In this document: one piece after another, positions 1 through 13,046 of the stretch
Layout: each line of letters begins with the position of its first letter
How positions within the stretch are numbered: the stretch's first letter is position 1
NCBI GenBank assembly: GCA_020086605.1
Contig: JACBWW010000003.1
Location: forward strand, 51,528,251-51,592,250
Direction: 5' to 3'
Source of the DNA: Lanius collurio
Lineage: Eukaryota > Chordata > Aves > Passeriformes > Laniidae
Length of the DNA: 64,000 nt
Made by a program: the position numbers and the translations under genes
Notes under the pieces: model-generated
Databases searched by the model: none
Seen by the model: the letters and a program-made list of their open reading frames with translations, nothing else
Told to the model about the DNA's origin: nothing

Positions 1-1848
1 ATATAATTCCTACTGTAAGCTTCACGTAAGAATTATGATAAGAAGCGCTATTATTTCAGTCAAAATAGAATTTCAGTTACCATAAACTTTTCCGTGACAA
101 CTCAAGGAAGGAAACTTCTTTCATTATTTTTTAAAACAACTTTCAGGAAAGGAAAAGAGAAATGCTTTGTGAAGGATATTGAGTTGCTGAGTGAGATTTT
201 GCTTGAGGACTCATGAAAATTAGTTAAAAGCAATTAGTTGAGAAGATCCTTTCCAGGGCTCTCAAGAGAGAACTAAAGAAAAATTACATAAATTATTTTT
301 AAAAATAATTAATATTGGGCTGCACAATTCCAGAATAAAAGCTAATTTTTATTAGTTTATCTAGGTATTCTTTTCCCATTTTATGTGATATATTATTGTC
401 TAACCTCTTAAAATAAGTTAATTTTTTGTATAAGTTTTGTTCCATTTTCACGTACCTTTTTATTGTATGATTCAGGCATTAATTACATAAGCATGAAAGA
501 ATCTCTTTTACCATTGTCTTGGTTTAAGAAATTTAAAGAGGTGGACACTCTAAAACGAGTTTCCTCACTTTCATTACAACCAATCCCTTTCCACCAATAA
601 GCAACTTTTAGGAGAAGATGTAAGGCAAAAAAACCCAGTTTACTAGCAAGTGAAATAGCAATGGGCATAAAATAACAGTGAGTAATCACTAGATACAAAA
701 TAACTAAATCTTAGGAATTCCTTGGGAAGGGTCACCCACACTTGTGGGGCACCACTCCCTTCCAAGATGGCCCCACTGCTGACTGTGTGTACAGAGACAG
801 AGGGAAAATGGCATCAGACCCTTTCCAACATGGAGCGTGCCACAGGCAACAGCGTGCTCTGGGAAACAAAGGGACAAGATGGAGGAACACCCTTCCCGGG
901 ATGTAGGAGCTTACAGAGCAGTTCTACTGCCAGATGAAGACTTGCCAGCGTGCACGGGGTCGGTGCTACTGCTGCCACCTCCTCCTGCTGCCCACCAGAC
1001 TCTGATGGCGCTGGTGCTGATGTCCCCTGCTCTGTGGGAGTGTTGGAAGGGGAAAGAACTGCTCTGTCAGAGCTGACACAGGGTTGAAACAGCCACCGGG
1101 GACTGGCTTACACTTCACTGCTGATAGGGTTTGTGAATTTCACTCCAAAAACACTAACTGTGAAATGCAGTTTTTTTCTGAGTTGCTCCAGTTGTGAGCC
1201 CAGAAACCTGTGGGAGGAAACCTGCAGAAGTGCCTCTGCCTTCAGCAAACACTGCCAGGCAAAAGAGGGAGTCAGCTCAGGTGCCCCAGCCTTTTAAGGG
1301 CACTGACACCTCCTAACTGCGTCACAATTCTGATTCTGATTGAACTGCTGGGCTTTAAAGAGAGAGTAAAAATTGCTTTGGCACACATAGATATGGAATG
1401 CAAAAACATTTTGGGTTACCCAGGACAATCATAAATTTTAATTGTTCTGAAACAAATTTATGGTGTTTATTTCTCTTACTGTATTACAAAATGTATAAAG
1501 CTATGCCTTAAAGGACATCCTAGATTCCTTATAATGAAGTATATTAATGAAGACTATTTTTGTAGGAAATGTCTCCCTAATCCAAATTTATTCAAGATCT
1601 AAACCTAACGGAACTACTATTTTCCCATAGCCAAAGAAATTTCTCCTACATGGAAAAAATTGTCAATAATACAGAAAGGAAAGGCAAAAATAGCTGCAAA
1701 TGTAATTTCAAATTCTGTCTTAAAACAGACATCATCAGACCACTTTCCTGGTGGTTTTATCCAGCAGACAATCTTTTAAGATCTGCCATAGAACCTGGTT
1801 GTACCATGTTATGGCTTCTTCTTGGACCTTATGCCTGAATTCTCTTCT
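1..1848. other. No gene recognised; intergenic or intronic sequence
   Basis: Mostly AT-rich sequence without a convincing exon. About 720-1340 is clearly richer in G and C and has short open frames on the + strand (for example 722-937 and 837-1076), but they overlap in different frames, show no recognisable motif and have no supporting splice structure. That block could be an old LTR or retroposon; I could not assign it. Confidence 0.6.
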
Positions 1849-1853
1849 CTTGC

Positions 1854-2949
1854 TGTATTGGGTTATCATGGTATGGCTTCTGTGAGAAGATGCTGAAAGC
1901 TTCCTGTATGACCAGCAGAGCCAGTGCTAGCCAACTCCACGACAGATGTGCTGCTGGCCAAGGCTGAGCCTATTATAAGTGGTGGAAATGGTGGTAATGC
2001 ACCTGTGATAACATATTTAACAAGAAAAATTTTGTGCAGATGTAATTGTGGCCAGAGAAGAGTGGAGTGAGAACATGTGAGAGGAGCAGATATGCAGACA
2101 CCAAGGTCAGTGAGGAAGGAGGGGAAGGAGGTGCTCCAGGCACTGGAGCTGAGATTCCCTTTCAGCTACTGGTGAAGACCATGGTGAGACAGCTGTGCCC
2201 CTGCAGCCCATGGAGGTCCATGTGGAGCACAGATCCATCTGCAAACCCTGGAGGAAACCCATGCCAGAGCAGGGCTATGAACCCATACCTGAGAGGGGGC
2301 TATGAATCTGTGGGAGGCCTGTGCTGGAGCAGGCTCCTGGAAGGGATCTGCAGAATCCTGGAGAGAGGAGCCTGTGCTGGAGCAGGTTTTCTGGTAGGAC
2401 ATGTCACCCCATGGGGGACCCACAGTGGAGTAGGCTGTGCCTGAAGTACTGCACCCTGCAGAAGAGTGACCCATATTGGAGCAGTTCATGAAGAACAGTT
2501 GCCTGTGGGATGGACTCACACTGGAGAAATTCATGGAAAACTGTCTCCTATGGGAGGGACTCCCTACTGGAATAGGGTGAAGACTCTTTTTCCTGAGCAA
2601 CAGCAGGAAAAATTTGTGATTAACTGATCATATCCCCTATTCTCTATTTCTCTGCTTCACTGCTGGGGATGAGGTAGAGCTGGGAAGCAGGGACAGGTGG
2701 TGGAAAGGTGTTTTTAAGATTTATTTTACTTCTCATTATCCCATTCTGATTTTGTTAGTAATAAATTCAATTAATATCCCAAAGCTGACTCTGCTTTGCC
2801 CATGATTTCGTATTTGGTGAGTGGTCTCTCCTAGCCCTTGTAACTCACGAGCTTTTACTTATATTTTCTTTTCCGTGTCCATTTGCAGAGTGGAGTGATA
2901 GAGCAGCTTTGGTGGATGCCTGGCATCCAGCCAGGGTCAACCCACTACA
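1854..2949 (+). mobile_element. Solo LTR of an avian ERVL-type retrovirus (family A)
   Basis: About 1.1 kb that starts TGTATTGGG and ends CCACTACA, the TG...CA ends of an LTR. It is flanked by a perfect 5-bp duplication, CTTGC, at 1849-1853 and 2950-2954; 5 bp is the usual size for ERVL-type integration. An AATAAA signal lies at 2760-2765 and a TATA-like CATATTTAAC near 2012. The open frames inside (2046-2444 +, 2166-2600 -) are fortuitous in a stop-poor, GC-richer LTR. No internal retroviral sequence follows, so it is a solo LTR left by LTR-LTR recombination. It resembles a known passerine LTR family (TguLTR5-like from memory). Two further pieces lie at 13207-13803 and 53545-53713. Confidence 0.87.
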
Positions 2950-2954
2950 CTTGC

Positions 2955-4084
2955 CCATATACATGTAGTTAAGAATTACAGCAATATAGCCAAAATTATA
3001 AATTCTCCTGTTGGATTTAAATATTTCCTTGAATTGTTAACTATACTTTTATACTAACTTGCAAATTATTTCCTGTTTGATATTACTTTCACCATTCCTT
3101 TTTCATCTCTGCTTTCATTTTACTAGTCTTGTTTGCACCTTGATTCAGGCAGGCACCTCTTCTAATCAGATCCTAACATTTTGTATTCATGACTTCCATC
3201 ACTTTTTCTTAAATGGTTATAATTTTCTTTTTCTGTCTCATTGCACATTTTTCCCTCTCTTTGATGTCCAGACTGTTCCATATATAATTTGTTGCTAGAT
3301 ACTTGCATTTGGACTCAGCCTCTTCTGAGGACATGAGTCACAAAACATCATAAAGACCTATTGGAATCCTTACAGAGTAAATCAGCCATTTCTCATTGTA
3401 TTGAATGGCAAAAATTTTTCTTATTATTTATAGCCTTTATTTTTGTTATAAAACAGAGTGAAACCACTTTTAGTAACAGAAAAATAAAGTATTTATACTG
3501 TAGTTCTTTTTTAAGAAGCAATAAATTACTTTATAATAATATATTTTTGAGGGAATGAGGAAATTTTTAGGAGTCTATTGTTGTCTTTAGAGCTATCAGA
3601 TTATTCAGTATACAAATGAATAGTAAAAAATGCCAAAGTAGTCTGGACTCTACCCAGGAAAAATGTTGCACAGTAAACAAATAAACAGTCTGATTTCAGT
3701 CAGGTATAATGGTATGTCAGGTATAATGGTATATGGTCTCTTACTTCTATCTGAATTGAACCCTACTCTACTTCAAAGCTGAGATGGTTGGGGCCTGGGT
3801 TAAGCCTCCCAAGGGCTTAAATACACAAATTATTTCCTGCTTGATTTGTTCACCGGATTGTCTTTTTACTGGGCATGATATGAAATCACTTCTCTTCAGG
3901 GTCACTTGATAGAGAGGTGTTACCATCAGACTGTAATTTGGAATATGTATTCTCTGAAAACTTGCAACATGTAAAAAGCTTGTGTTTCTTTCTTATGAGT
4001 TGGTGGAGACATTGCTGTTATCTTACTAATAACATCCATTGGGATCAATGATGTCCATCTTGCCATTTTATTACAAAAAGCTGT
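2955..4084. other. No gene recognised
   Basis: AT-rich sequence with no recognised element. The short open frames at 3059-3298 and 3361-3558 are hydrophobic by base composition only. A short direct repeat (CAGGTATAATGGTAT) occurs twice near 3699-3732. Confidence 0.6.
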
Positions 4085-6158
4085 ATCTCCTCTGCAGGGC
4101 CCTTTTCTTTATTTTACGGCAAAACTGTCTTTCAGATGGATTTGGACTATTTTCTTCCCCTTCTCAAAAACTTCCTCTGCTGTATTTCTCCACACAGTAA
4201 CATCATAAGTATGTTTAAGGTGTTCCAGAGCTTCACCCTGCTCCAGTCTGAATCAGTACATGGCAGATGGTCAGGCTGTGTTTCCACCCCAGGGGCAGTC
4301 GATGCCAGGTGTACTGACCTCCCCTCCAGGTGAAAGCAAACTGTGGCCTGAACAGCCACAAAAGGAAATGAGAAAAACTCTTTAGCAATATCAGCTGTGG
4401 CACCACTTGGCTGCCTTTGACTCCAGTTTGTACTGAAGTTCCAGCATGTCTGGAACTGCAGCACTCAGAGGCAGTGTGACTTCATTGAGGCCATGATAAT
4501 CTGCTGTCAGCCTCCATTCCCCATTAGAATTTCATGTCATATAGGGTTGCTGAAGGATGTGAGCAGGTCCTGCTGATCACATCTTGGCTTTCCAGTCAAT
4601 GAATTAATTTATGGGTGGGAATTATGGAGTTTATGTTGGTGTGATACTGCCTCTGGTGCACCATCATGGTAGTGATTGGCACCTGCTGCTCTTCAAGCTT
4701 CAGCAACAACACCTCAACCCCACAACAGAAGAGCTGTCTAAGAGACCAGGCAAGGTAGACAACTGTTTGATTTCCTCTGTCACTGTGGCAGCTATAGCAA
4801 AAGCTCACCAGTACCCTTTTGGGTCCTTGAAATATCCTCTTCTGAGACAGTCTACACCAAGGATGCACAGATCCTCTGGGCCAGTCATGAAATCTTTTTT
4901 GTATGTCCTGCAGCTCACTCAAGGTTAGGGATTGAGTGGTGGTTGACTCTTCTGTCTCTTCTTCCCGTTACTGTGATGGCCCTTGTAATGGCCTTGGTAA
5001 TGGCACTGAAATAGCCCTTGTGATGGCCGTACTTCTTCATCCTCTTTTCCCTCTCTGACCTTCTTGTCCTCATTGACTGCTTTTGCTAAAGCTTTTTTAC
5101 AGTATGACTTCTGCATGCATTTATTCTGCTTCTGTTACAGGGGAAACTGACTCTGGCACATGCTGGTTCTCTGGTTCAGTGGCAGATTTGTCACTGGGGT
5201 TTAAAGCAGCCGCATTGTCTGTCACAGTGGTTAGAAGAGCTGCAGCATTTGTTGTCTTGTAACCAGATCCAGAGACCTTCTCCCCCTGAGGGTACTGAAC
5301 AGGTGCTGAACATCACTTGATAGGCCTGGGCCAGGCCCCAGCATGTTGCAGTAATTTGAGTCCTCTATGGGATGCCAGGTTGACAGCACACCTTTTTCAA
5401 ATATTTTACTAGTATTTTTGATTCTGCACTTGTTCAGGGGTAAAATGCAAACACATTCGAGGTGCCCACTGCCCTAGGTACTTGCCCATACCATCCCACA
5501 CACCCTGCCACTCAGAACTATCCACCCTTTGTGCAGATCTCTGGGTGATATTCTTACTTAACTGTCTGACCTTAAACAAGACCTGAAACATATGCAGCAA
5601 CATGCTGGTTCCTAGCAAAAAGATCAACTTGGTTTCAAGAGAATTCATAGTATATTCAAAATCTTTAAATTTTCAAACACTATGGTACTCAGCCTGGAGG
5701 AGAAGGAGGGAAAAAAGGAAGGAAGATGTAGAAATGTATCTCCCCCACAGGTTGCCTTTCTGAGGAGAAAAGGCCACAAGTATGATTATTAACCATTCCC
5801 AGTAGATCACTGCAAGTAAATGAGTCCCAAAGTACAGAGGTGTTTGCAGTACTGGGTACATTTACTGACCAGCAACACTAGCATATCATAAGCCAATACT
5901 ACAAAATACCCCTCAATGATAATCTTAGCCCAGGCCCCAAGGACAATAAACCTTACCACAGGGAACACAGATACTACTGCTATTACAGTACAAATCCCTG
6001 GGATAAAACACAACTGTGAGAACAAACAAATCAACATTATAACCAGCAACTATTGAACCAATACAATGAACACTTATAACAACTTTCATTTAATACACTT
6101 TGATCAGATCTGTCATCTCAACCGGTTGTGCCTCACACTGGGCACCAAAAAGGACTCT
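4085..6158 (-). mobile_element. ERVL-type internal remnant with decayed reverse transcriptase
   Basis: Read on the minus strand, this follows the LTR at 6159-6730. Between about 4150 and 4530 the translation, spread over more than one frame, resembles the ERVL reverse transcriptase block (a stretch ending NEVTLPLSAAVPDMLELQY in one frame, then DIAKEFFSFPF at motif A). It is broken by stops and frameshifts. The place of the YIDD catalytic motif reads YDV in the nearest frame, so the enzyme is dead. Only about 1.6 kb separates the primer site from this block, far less than a full gag and 5' pol, so there is a large internal deletion. The sequence stops being recognisable below about 4085; integrase and the 3' LTR are missing. 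Confidence 0.72.
6130..6147 (-). promoter_or_regulatory. Primer-binding-site-like sequence, tRNA-Lys type, decayed
   Basis: On the minus strand the 18 bases are TGGTGCCCAGTGTGAGGC, about 11 bases past the LTR end. By eye this differs at four positions from the tRNA-Lys-1,2 type primer site, mostly by transitions as expected from CpG decay. Its place just after the LTR supports the reading, but four mismatches leave the tRNA assignment tentative. Confidence 0.5.
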
Positions 6159-6730
6159 TGCAGTTGAAACCCAGCTGGCAACTAAGTACCATGCAGCTGC
6201 TTGCCCACTCCCTCCCCCTGTCCCCAGTGAAATGCAGAGGAGAATTAAAACTTGTACGTTGGGGTAAGAATATTTTAATGATTGAAACAAAGTAAAATAT
6301 AATGATAAAAATATTAAATAATAATAATGAAAAAAAAACCAAACAAACCTCAAGGGAAAATAAGTGAGACACAATAAAAGTGCTTACCACCCACTGACCA
6401 CTACTAGACCCTGTCCCACACCCTAATCATGCCCCCTTCCAGATAACTTGCCCAGTTTATATGCTGGGCATGATATTCTATGGTAAGGAATATCCCTTGG
6501 GTCAATTTTGGGCATCTATCCCAGCCATGGTCCTTCACAGCTTTTTTTTTTCATACCTTTTCACTGGCAGAGCATAAGGCATTAAAAAATCCTTGATTTA
6601 GGATTAACACAATTTAGCAACAACAAAAATATCAGTGTTTTATCAACATTATTCTCATACTGAATCCAAAGCACAGCACTGTATTAGCTACTGAGAAGGA
6701 ATTAAGTCTATCTCAGCCAAAGTCAGGACA
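6159..6730 (-). mobile_element. 5' LTR of ERVL-type remnant (family B)
   Basis: On the minus strand it begins TGTCCTGACTTTGGCTG and continues with the block TTGGATTC..GTATGAGAATAATGTTGATAA typical of a very common avian ERVL LTR. A TATA-like motif (AGCATATAAACT on the minus strand) lies near 6454-6466, and an (AAT)-rich stretch near 6300-6330 is characteristic of the family. It is the same family as the copies at 42300-42883 and 59280-59848, all on the minus strand. The internal sequence at lower coordinates makes this the 5' LTR of a truncated provirus. Confidence 0.8.
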
Positions 6731-9700
6731 CAAATCTATTCTTGTTGTTAACAGAATTTCACCATATAACTTTAAATATTTATATTTTTACGTGAGTATT
6801 CATCCATTTCCATGTATTTATTAAAGTACTTTATACCGGTGGTCCTAGAAGAGGGTTTGTGATAGCACATTTAATAATTGAAGACAAAAAATCATAGCTC
6901 AGTCAGAAAGCTAATAAAGCAATTACTAGCCATTGGCAAGGTAAAAAGTAATGTAGCTTGATGCTGTAAGGACAGCTTTTGAAAATGAAACACACTCTCC
7001 ATGTTTGATACTAAAACTGCTGTATAAAGGAATAAATTGTAATGTAATATAATTAAGGCAAAGCTGAGGTCAAGTATCCTTTAAACTGAGATTAAACATA
7101 TTATTCATGACAGTGTAGGCATCATTAGACATGTATAATGTCTATGAAGAGGAAGATATGTGAGAGGACATCAGTAATTGAGCTTGACACCAGTAAGCCA
7201 ATTCAGACTTCTTTTGTAATATGTAAGAGATATAAATCTTCAGGAATAATATTTTATGATGGAACTGGAAACATAAACCTGTGCAACAGCAAGTCATGGG
7301 CACAAATCTCTATACTTACACAATAATTCATTTGTTATTGTTTTGAAATTGATAAATGACACATACAAGATGAACAGAAAGGTGGGAGGTAAATTTGTAA
7401 GGTAAAGAAATAAATGTAAGAAAGAAAAGGATGGGAGGAAAGAAAATAAAGATGAATGTCTTTCCCCGGTACCATAAAACCCAAGTCAACAATTTCAGGA
7501 TGAAATATGAGAGAAGGAAGCATAATGAGAAGAAAGGTGAAAAAAAATTATGAAATTCAGTAGTTAACTGATGTGAATTATGCAGTCTGATTCCGTTAAA
7601 GTGTTATCACCAGATGCTATGAAAATTTAATATCTTCTGTAAAATGGTAAATATACTTTTGAGAATAAATGACGCCTAACAGTTTTGTCCAAGGGAAACT
7701 AGACTCAACCTTTTTTTACTACAATACTGTCACTTTGCTTATAGGGACATCTTGTCATGGAAGTTCTGTTAATTTGTGACAGGGGGCTTGCAAAGGGCAA
7801 AGGGGCATATGCATGTCCGTTAATATATTTTAAAAAAATAGTAAAGGAGGATGATGGAACCACAGGTGTTGATTAGATTTTAAAGGACAGAAACACCACC
7901 AAAGTCTTTCTTTGATGCTCTGCATGCATGTAATTACTTTTTCTTCTCACTTTCTTTTCTTTACCTGTTCTCTTAATTAATATTTATTGATTGTTTTGTT
8001 TTTTGGGGGGTTTTCCTCCCTTCACTCCCCAGATTACTATTCGTTTGTCAACAGTTAACAATTGCAATATATATATATCCACCTCTATATCTATATTTAC
8101 ATCTATATTATATATATGTCCATATATCTACATATCTGTATCTATATATCTATATATATATAATGTAGTGCTCCACTTACTTGTCAGATTACAGACAAAT
8201 ATTTGACAGCATTTACAGACTGTATGAGGCTATGGACATGTTTTTTTACAAAATACTTTTAGTGAAGTCTTTTTTTTCCACAGTAATGGAAATAATTTCT
8301 AGTATGTAAACTATTTGTTATCATTAATCTACTATATAGAAGTCTATCATCCTGGATGTTGAATTGGATATTAATCAAACACATTTTTGAGAGATGAAAG
8401 GAATAGCACAATGTCTTATCCAATTCCAAAAAGAGAATCACTACAGATTAAGAAAAAACAAACAAACACAGAGATCAAAGAGAATAAAGTCTGTTAAAAG
8501 GTCATTTAAATCCATTAATTTAACCTAGCTGGTAAGTATAAAGGTAATGAACCATAAATCAGAGCATTTTATGCGTAAACAAAAAAAATAAAAGTACCAT
8601 CTGCCTTGTTGCAGGATTTGCACAAGTCAGATTAGATTGTACTTTTTACCAAATATCAATTCATGTTCTTCTAGATGCAAAGTACTTTGTTCTTATTTCT
8701 GAACAGTCATACTTGTGTTACACAGTAGCATAGAACACTTAAGAAAATCCATGTTAAATTAGAAGAATATGGTGATATGGTTATGTCTTTTGAACTCAGT
8801 CAATAAATATACAAATACACATACTTAATCATACATACATAATAAATATACATCAGATTTCTGTGTTATTTGTAGGCTCTCAGCAGTAGCTTCAATTCAG
8901 GAGTAAACTGCCCTCCATTATGTATTAGCTAAAAAGACAGACATTTATATGGAGTAGAGGACATCTCTAGGTTCCCTCATATAACTTGTTTATAGGTCTG
9001 TATCATTATTTGGATGCATGGGATATACAGGAGAGGCATTAATCATTGGACTGAGAGGAAAGAAGTAACAGTGGGATTTAGCTAGTGCCAGAAGATAGAT
9101 TAGCTCTCTTCTGTAGACTCTAGTTTTGATATCTGACTGCTGAACACAATTCTTACCCTGTATCTCTAAAATGCTTATCGCTACTGTGTAATGTTTATCA
9201 GCCTACTCAGTCTCTGCAAAAATTTTAAGTACAATAATATTTAGCTAGGAAAGTTAAATTATAATGAATCATGGAGGGACACGAACAATGCAGATATTAA
9301 TAATGCTATATTCTGAGAAAGAACAGAGATATTGTTTCTAATTAATTTATTCCAGCCACATCATTCGCTCTTTTACAGTTGCAATTCTTCCTGAACTTTC
9401 ACTGAAGATGATTTCTTTTGGCTATTCATCATTTCTTCCAGATAAATTAAAATGCAAGTAATTTTATGTACAAGATGTAACTTTTCTGAGCTTCTTATTT
9501 ATTTTTAAGTATTGTATATAAGATCTAAACAGTTATATTTGAATATTTTTTATATAGTTTTCAATATTCCTCTTTCATTTCTCAATTAAGAAAAAGCAGG
9601 TGGGCCATACCTTCAAAAATGCCATTATATAACTTCTTCTTGTATTAAAAACAAAAAGCTGTTAAAAATATATATAGTGAAGAGGACTTGCAACTAGGAG

Positions 9701-11030
9701 CTAGGGCATCATTCTTCTGCAGGATCTCTAGCTGTGTTCTGACAATTTTTGCCAAGTCCTTTCCAAGATCTTCTGCAGGAATAAGCATGACTGGTATATT
9801 TTTATATCTGTCTTGTGTTGGTAGCTTGTTCTCTTAAATACTTGAAAAAAAAAAATTTGAGAATCTGCTTCTCAAAGAGAGCAAGCATAAGGATTTAATT
9901 AAACCCAGTAGATTCGTAAACTACCTACCAGAAACGAATATCCTAAAGATAGCATGTTCAAGTATTTTGAGGCACAGATAATCTTGCCTTTGACAACTGG
10001 AACAGTTTGCTGATGGAGTCAAATAAAAAGCAGTAGCTACATATCAGTGAATATGAGCAATGTACTTTCAATGTTGCACTAATCAAGTCCTCAAATTTGT
10101 GAACCAAAATTAATGTTCTACCAGCAATGTTCAAATAATAGTTCATATGATGTTTAAAATGAGAAATATTCATGTTAATTGATTGATTTTTCCCTCTATT
10201 GTTCAATATTTTTATGTAGTTAGCCCCTGCACTTTGACTTCATCTGTATCTTCCAAAACAGGGTACAAATTGTTGGTACGTTTTACAGAAGAAAAAAAAA
10301 GAATCATCCTGAATTCTTTATTATTATGTTTTAAATTGTTCAGTGTGAAAGATTTTTCTAAAAGTACTATCTTCAAAACTTATAAATATATATCTTGTTC
10401 AGCAGAAACAGATAAAACTGCTGAGAACAACAAATAAGTGTAGACAGACTGCTCCCCCCACACTACCTGACTTTCCAAGACTGAAATGTAACTTCAAGAT
10501 TGTCTTGAACTTCTAGTGTATGTTACACTGCTGCTTCCAACTCCACAAAATTTGAGAAATTTTTTAGCAAGAAGTCCATCAGAGCCAATGCACACCTCTA
10601 AACATTTATAATTGTATGTCAAGACATGAAGATTGATCAATATTCATAAATATGATGAAAGGCGCTACTTGTGTTGCTCACTTAAAGGATCAAAACCAGC
10701 ACAAAGTTATTTTTGCTGCCTTGACTGAGTAAAGAATTACTGCCACTAAGAACACTTCTTTTGGAGGTCAGAAGCTTGGAAATCCTAAACTGACTATCTG
10801 CAATTTAGAGAATTTATAAGGAATTTAACTTAATTTTTTTTTTTGTTTGCTAGACTTAATAATTTTTTCAAATAATTTTAATTTTAATTCATAAAGAGTG
10901 AATTAGAATAACAAAATTCTTAGAAACAGTGTCGAATTAGAAAATCTGATACTTTTATATATTTTTATATATATTCTATATAATCTGCTATCAAATCTAT
11001 AAGTATAAATAAAAATACAAACCCCATAAT
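6731..11030. other. No gene recognised
   Basis: About 4.3 kb of AT-rich sequence with only short random open frames. The one clear structure is the (TA)/(TATC)-like simple repeat at 8066-8163. No splice-supported exon, RNA gene or transposon was recognised. Confidence 0.6.
8066..8163. repeat. AT-rich simple repeat (TA / TATC mixture)
   Basis: Runs of ATATAT alternate with TATCTA and TCTATA units for about 100 bases, giving a degenerate microsatellite that is likely to vary in length. Confidence 0.85.
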
Positions 11031-11089
11031 AAATAATCTAAATAATCTAATTAATCTAAATAATTATCTGCATAATCTAAATAATCTGC
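11031..11089. repeat. 9-bp minisatellite, left part (AATAATCTA-like units)
   Basis: Units close to AATAATCTA repeat up to the LTR at 11090. The array continues on the other side of that LTR from 12008, so it is one tandem array split by the insertion. Confidence 0.8.
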
Positions 11090-12007
11090 TGTTGGGGTTT
11101 GGGGAGTTCCCTTTTTTTTCTCTTGAGGAATTTTCTCCCATATATGCTAACGAGACAACAAATGGCTGGGTACTTGGGAGAAACAAAAGAACTGGCCACA
11201 GAGAAGAGGAGCCCATCTGGGGCTACTGTCCTCACCTGGGTGTGTGCTGGGCACTCGGGACTTGGTGCGGGGACGGGGAGACCACTCTCGTCAGCACTGC
11301 GGGTTTCCTGCTGGTCTTCCTCTCTGCTGGAGAAACCCCGGGATCCCAAACCTGTCCTTCCCTGCCCCTCTGGGAACTGAGCTGCAGACCCTGCTGCCTC
11401 AGCCTTCGCTGCTCTGCAGCCCTGCCCGTCCTGCCTGCCGAGACCTCCGGGGATCCCTACCACAGCTCCGCAGCTCGATACATCTCGCCTGCCACCCGGA
11501 ATTTGTGCTCCTACTGCTGCTCCAGCCCGCCTGGCCAGGAGAGCTCAGACAGACCCCAGGATCAGCTGCCCAGGGAGGTGTGTGAAGCCTTTCTTCCATC
11601 CCTGCCCGGATCCCAGGCCGCCATCACTGCGTGCTCCCCGAGCTCGCTCCGGAGCGCCCCCTGCAGCCGCGGGGGAACCATCGCACCTGCCCTGCTCACC
11701 GGGAGCCGCCAGCGCCCCTGCCGGCTGTGACTGGAACTGCACCAAAGGGGAAAGGGCCTGACAGCCGAGAGAGGCTGCACTGGGTTTGTGGTTCTGTTTG
11801 CTGTCACCACTGTAGTTATTGCTGTTTGTTTGCCTGTTTATATATCTGTATTTTAGTAAAGAACTGTTATTCCTATTCTTTATATCTTTGCCTGAAAGCC
11901 CCTTAATTTCAAAATCATAATAATTCAGAGAGAAGGGGGTTGCATCCTTCACTTCAAGGGAGGCTCTTGTATTCCTTAACAGACATCTGTCTTTTCAAAC
12001 CAAGACA
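11090..12007 (+). mobile_element. Solo LTR of an avian ERV (family C)
   Basis: It begins TGTTGGGGTTTGGGG and ends AAACCAAGACA. A perfect 5-bp duplication TCTGC lies at 11085-11089 and 12008-12012, giving exact ends and an ERVL-like target size. The 3' part has a TATA-like TTTATATATC near 11838, an AGTAAA signal near 11856, and the block TTTGCCTGAAAGCCCCTTAATTTC, which I recall from passerine LTRs. The middle (11200-11740) is very GC-rich, so long open frames appear on both strands (for example 11092-11730 + and 11077-11463 -); they overlap in several frames and are artefacts. No internal retroviral sequence is present. Confidence 0.87.
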
Positions 12008-12187
12008 TCTGCATAATCTAAATAATAATCTAAATAGTCTACATAATCTAAACAATATAAATAATATAAATGATATAAATGATATAAATGATATAAATGA
12101 TATAAATGATATAAATGATANATGATATAAATGATATAAATGATATAAATGATATAAATGATATAAATAATATAAATAATATAAATA
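12008..12187. repeat. 9-bp minisatellite, right part (ATATAAATG units)
   Basis: After a few AATAATCTA-like units the array becomes nearly perfect ATATAAATG, about 14-15 copies from 12052 to 12187, with a single N at 12121. The uniform units point to recent expansion; the copy number may be collapsed in the assembly. Confidence 0.9.
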
Positions 12188-13046
12188 TGGAGTTCTCTTA
12201 TTAATGCATCCAGTTTGGTGTATTTATTAGTAAGTTCTCTACTAGCAGTACTCTTCTAGAAAATACTGTTCTAGATTGTCTAGTATTACTTTTCCAATAA
12301 TACACAAAATTTCCAAGTTAATATGACATAAAAAAAATAAAGTTCCAAATTGACAGCCTCTTGGATGATAGGACTAAGATTGCCCTATTAGAGCAGAATA
12401 AGTAAGGCCAATTGACTTCTTGAAATTCAACTTGTAGACTACTTCTATAAACATTGTCCTTGGGAATCAAGCTTATCATCCATAAATTCTATCAGTTTAA
12501 AACAGAGTGTGAGCATGAAGACATTCTGTGCTCTGTGTGTAACACAAAGAGTTGATGTGTATCCCAGACTATGGATATTTTTCTCTTATGTTCTGGTTCT
12601 TTTTGTCCTTTCTCTCTCATTTTTCTCCTGGAAAAAAAAATCTATTTTTTGTCTTTTGTTTAATTGGGCTTTTAAGGTACACACCTTCTGTTCATTGTGG
12701 ACAACTCTAAACAAATCATTTTTAATACAAAACAGAAAAGACCAACCTTCCTATGCTAATCTAACATTTTTTTCTCTTATGGCAATGATTTACCTCTTCA
12801 TTTCTGATAGGTAAATCTTCTGTATTTTACATAGAAGTGGAGGACAATGGAAGACAGTAATAAGCCTTGAACCAGATCTCTGCAAAACTGTGATGTGGAA
12901 TTGTTATCAACTGGACTGAGCTTTAGACTAAAATGCAAAATATTATTTGCATTTATGTTTATGTTGCTGCTGTCTGTATAAAGAAGACTTCAACATATAA
13001 AGGAAAAGTATAAGCAAGCGAGAGAGAGACTTCTTACCAAGGCCTC
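12188..13046. other. No gene recognised
   Basis: AT-rich. The open frame 12509-12814 (+) encodes a hydrophobic 101-residue stretch without a recognised motif and is most simply explained by T-rich composition. Confidence 0.6.

Noticed and set aside
2046..2600. 132- and 144-codon frames on opposite strands
   Set aside because: Both lie in a family A solo LTR, and similar frames reappear in the copy at 13.3-13.6 kb.
11092..11730. 212-codon open frame on the + strand, with overlapping frames on the minus strand
   Set aside because: It lies within a solo LTR with exact ends and target duplication; the frames are open because the U3 region is GC-rich.
12052..12187. CRISPR-like array
   Set aside because: The 9-bp units are directly tandem with no spacers, in a vertebrate genome.
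12509..12814. 101-codon hydrophobic frame as a membrane protein gene
   Set aside because: It lies in T-rich DNA, which gives hydrophobic translations by chance, and has no family motif.
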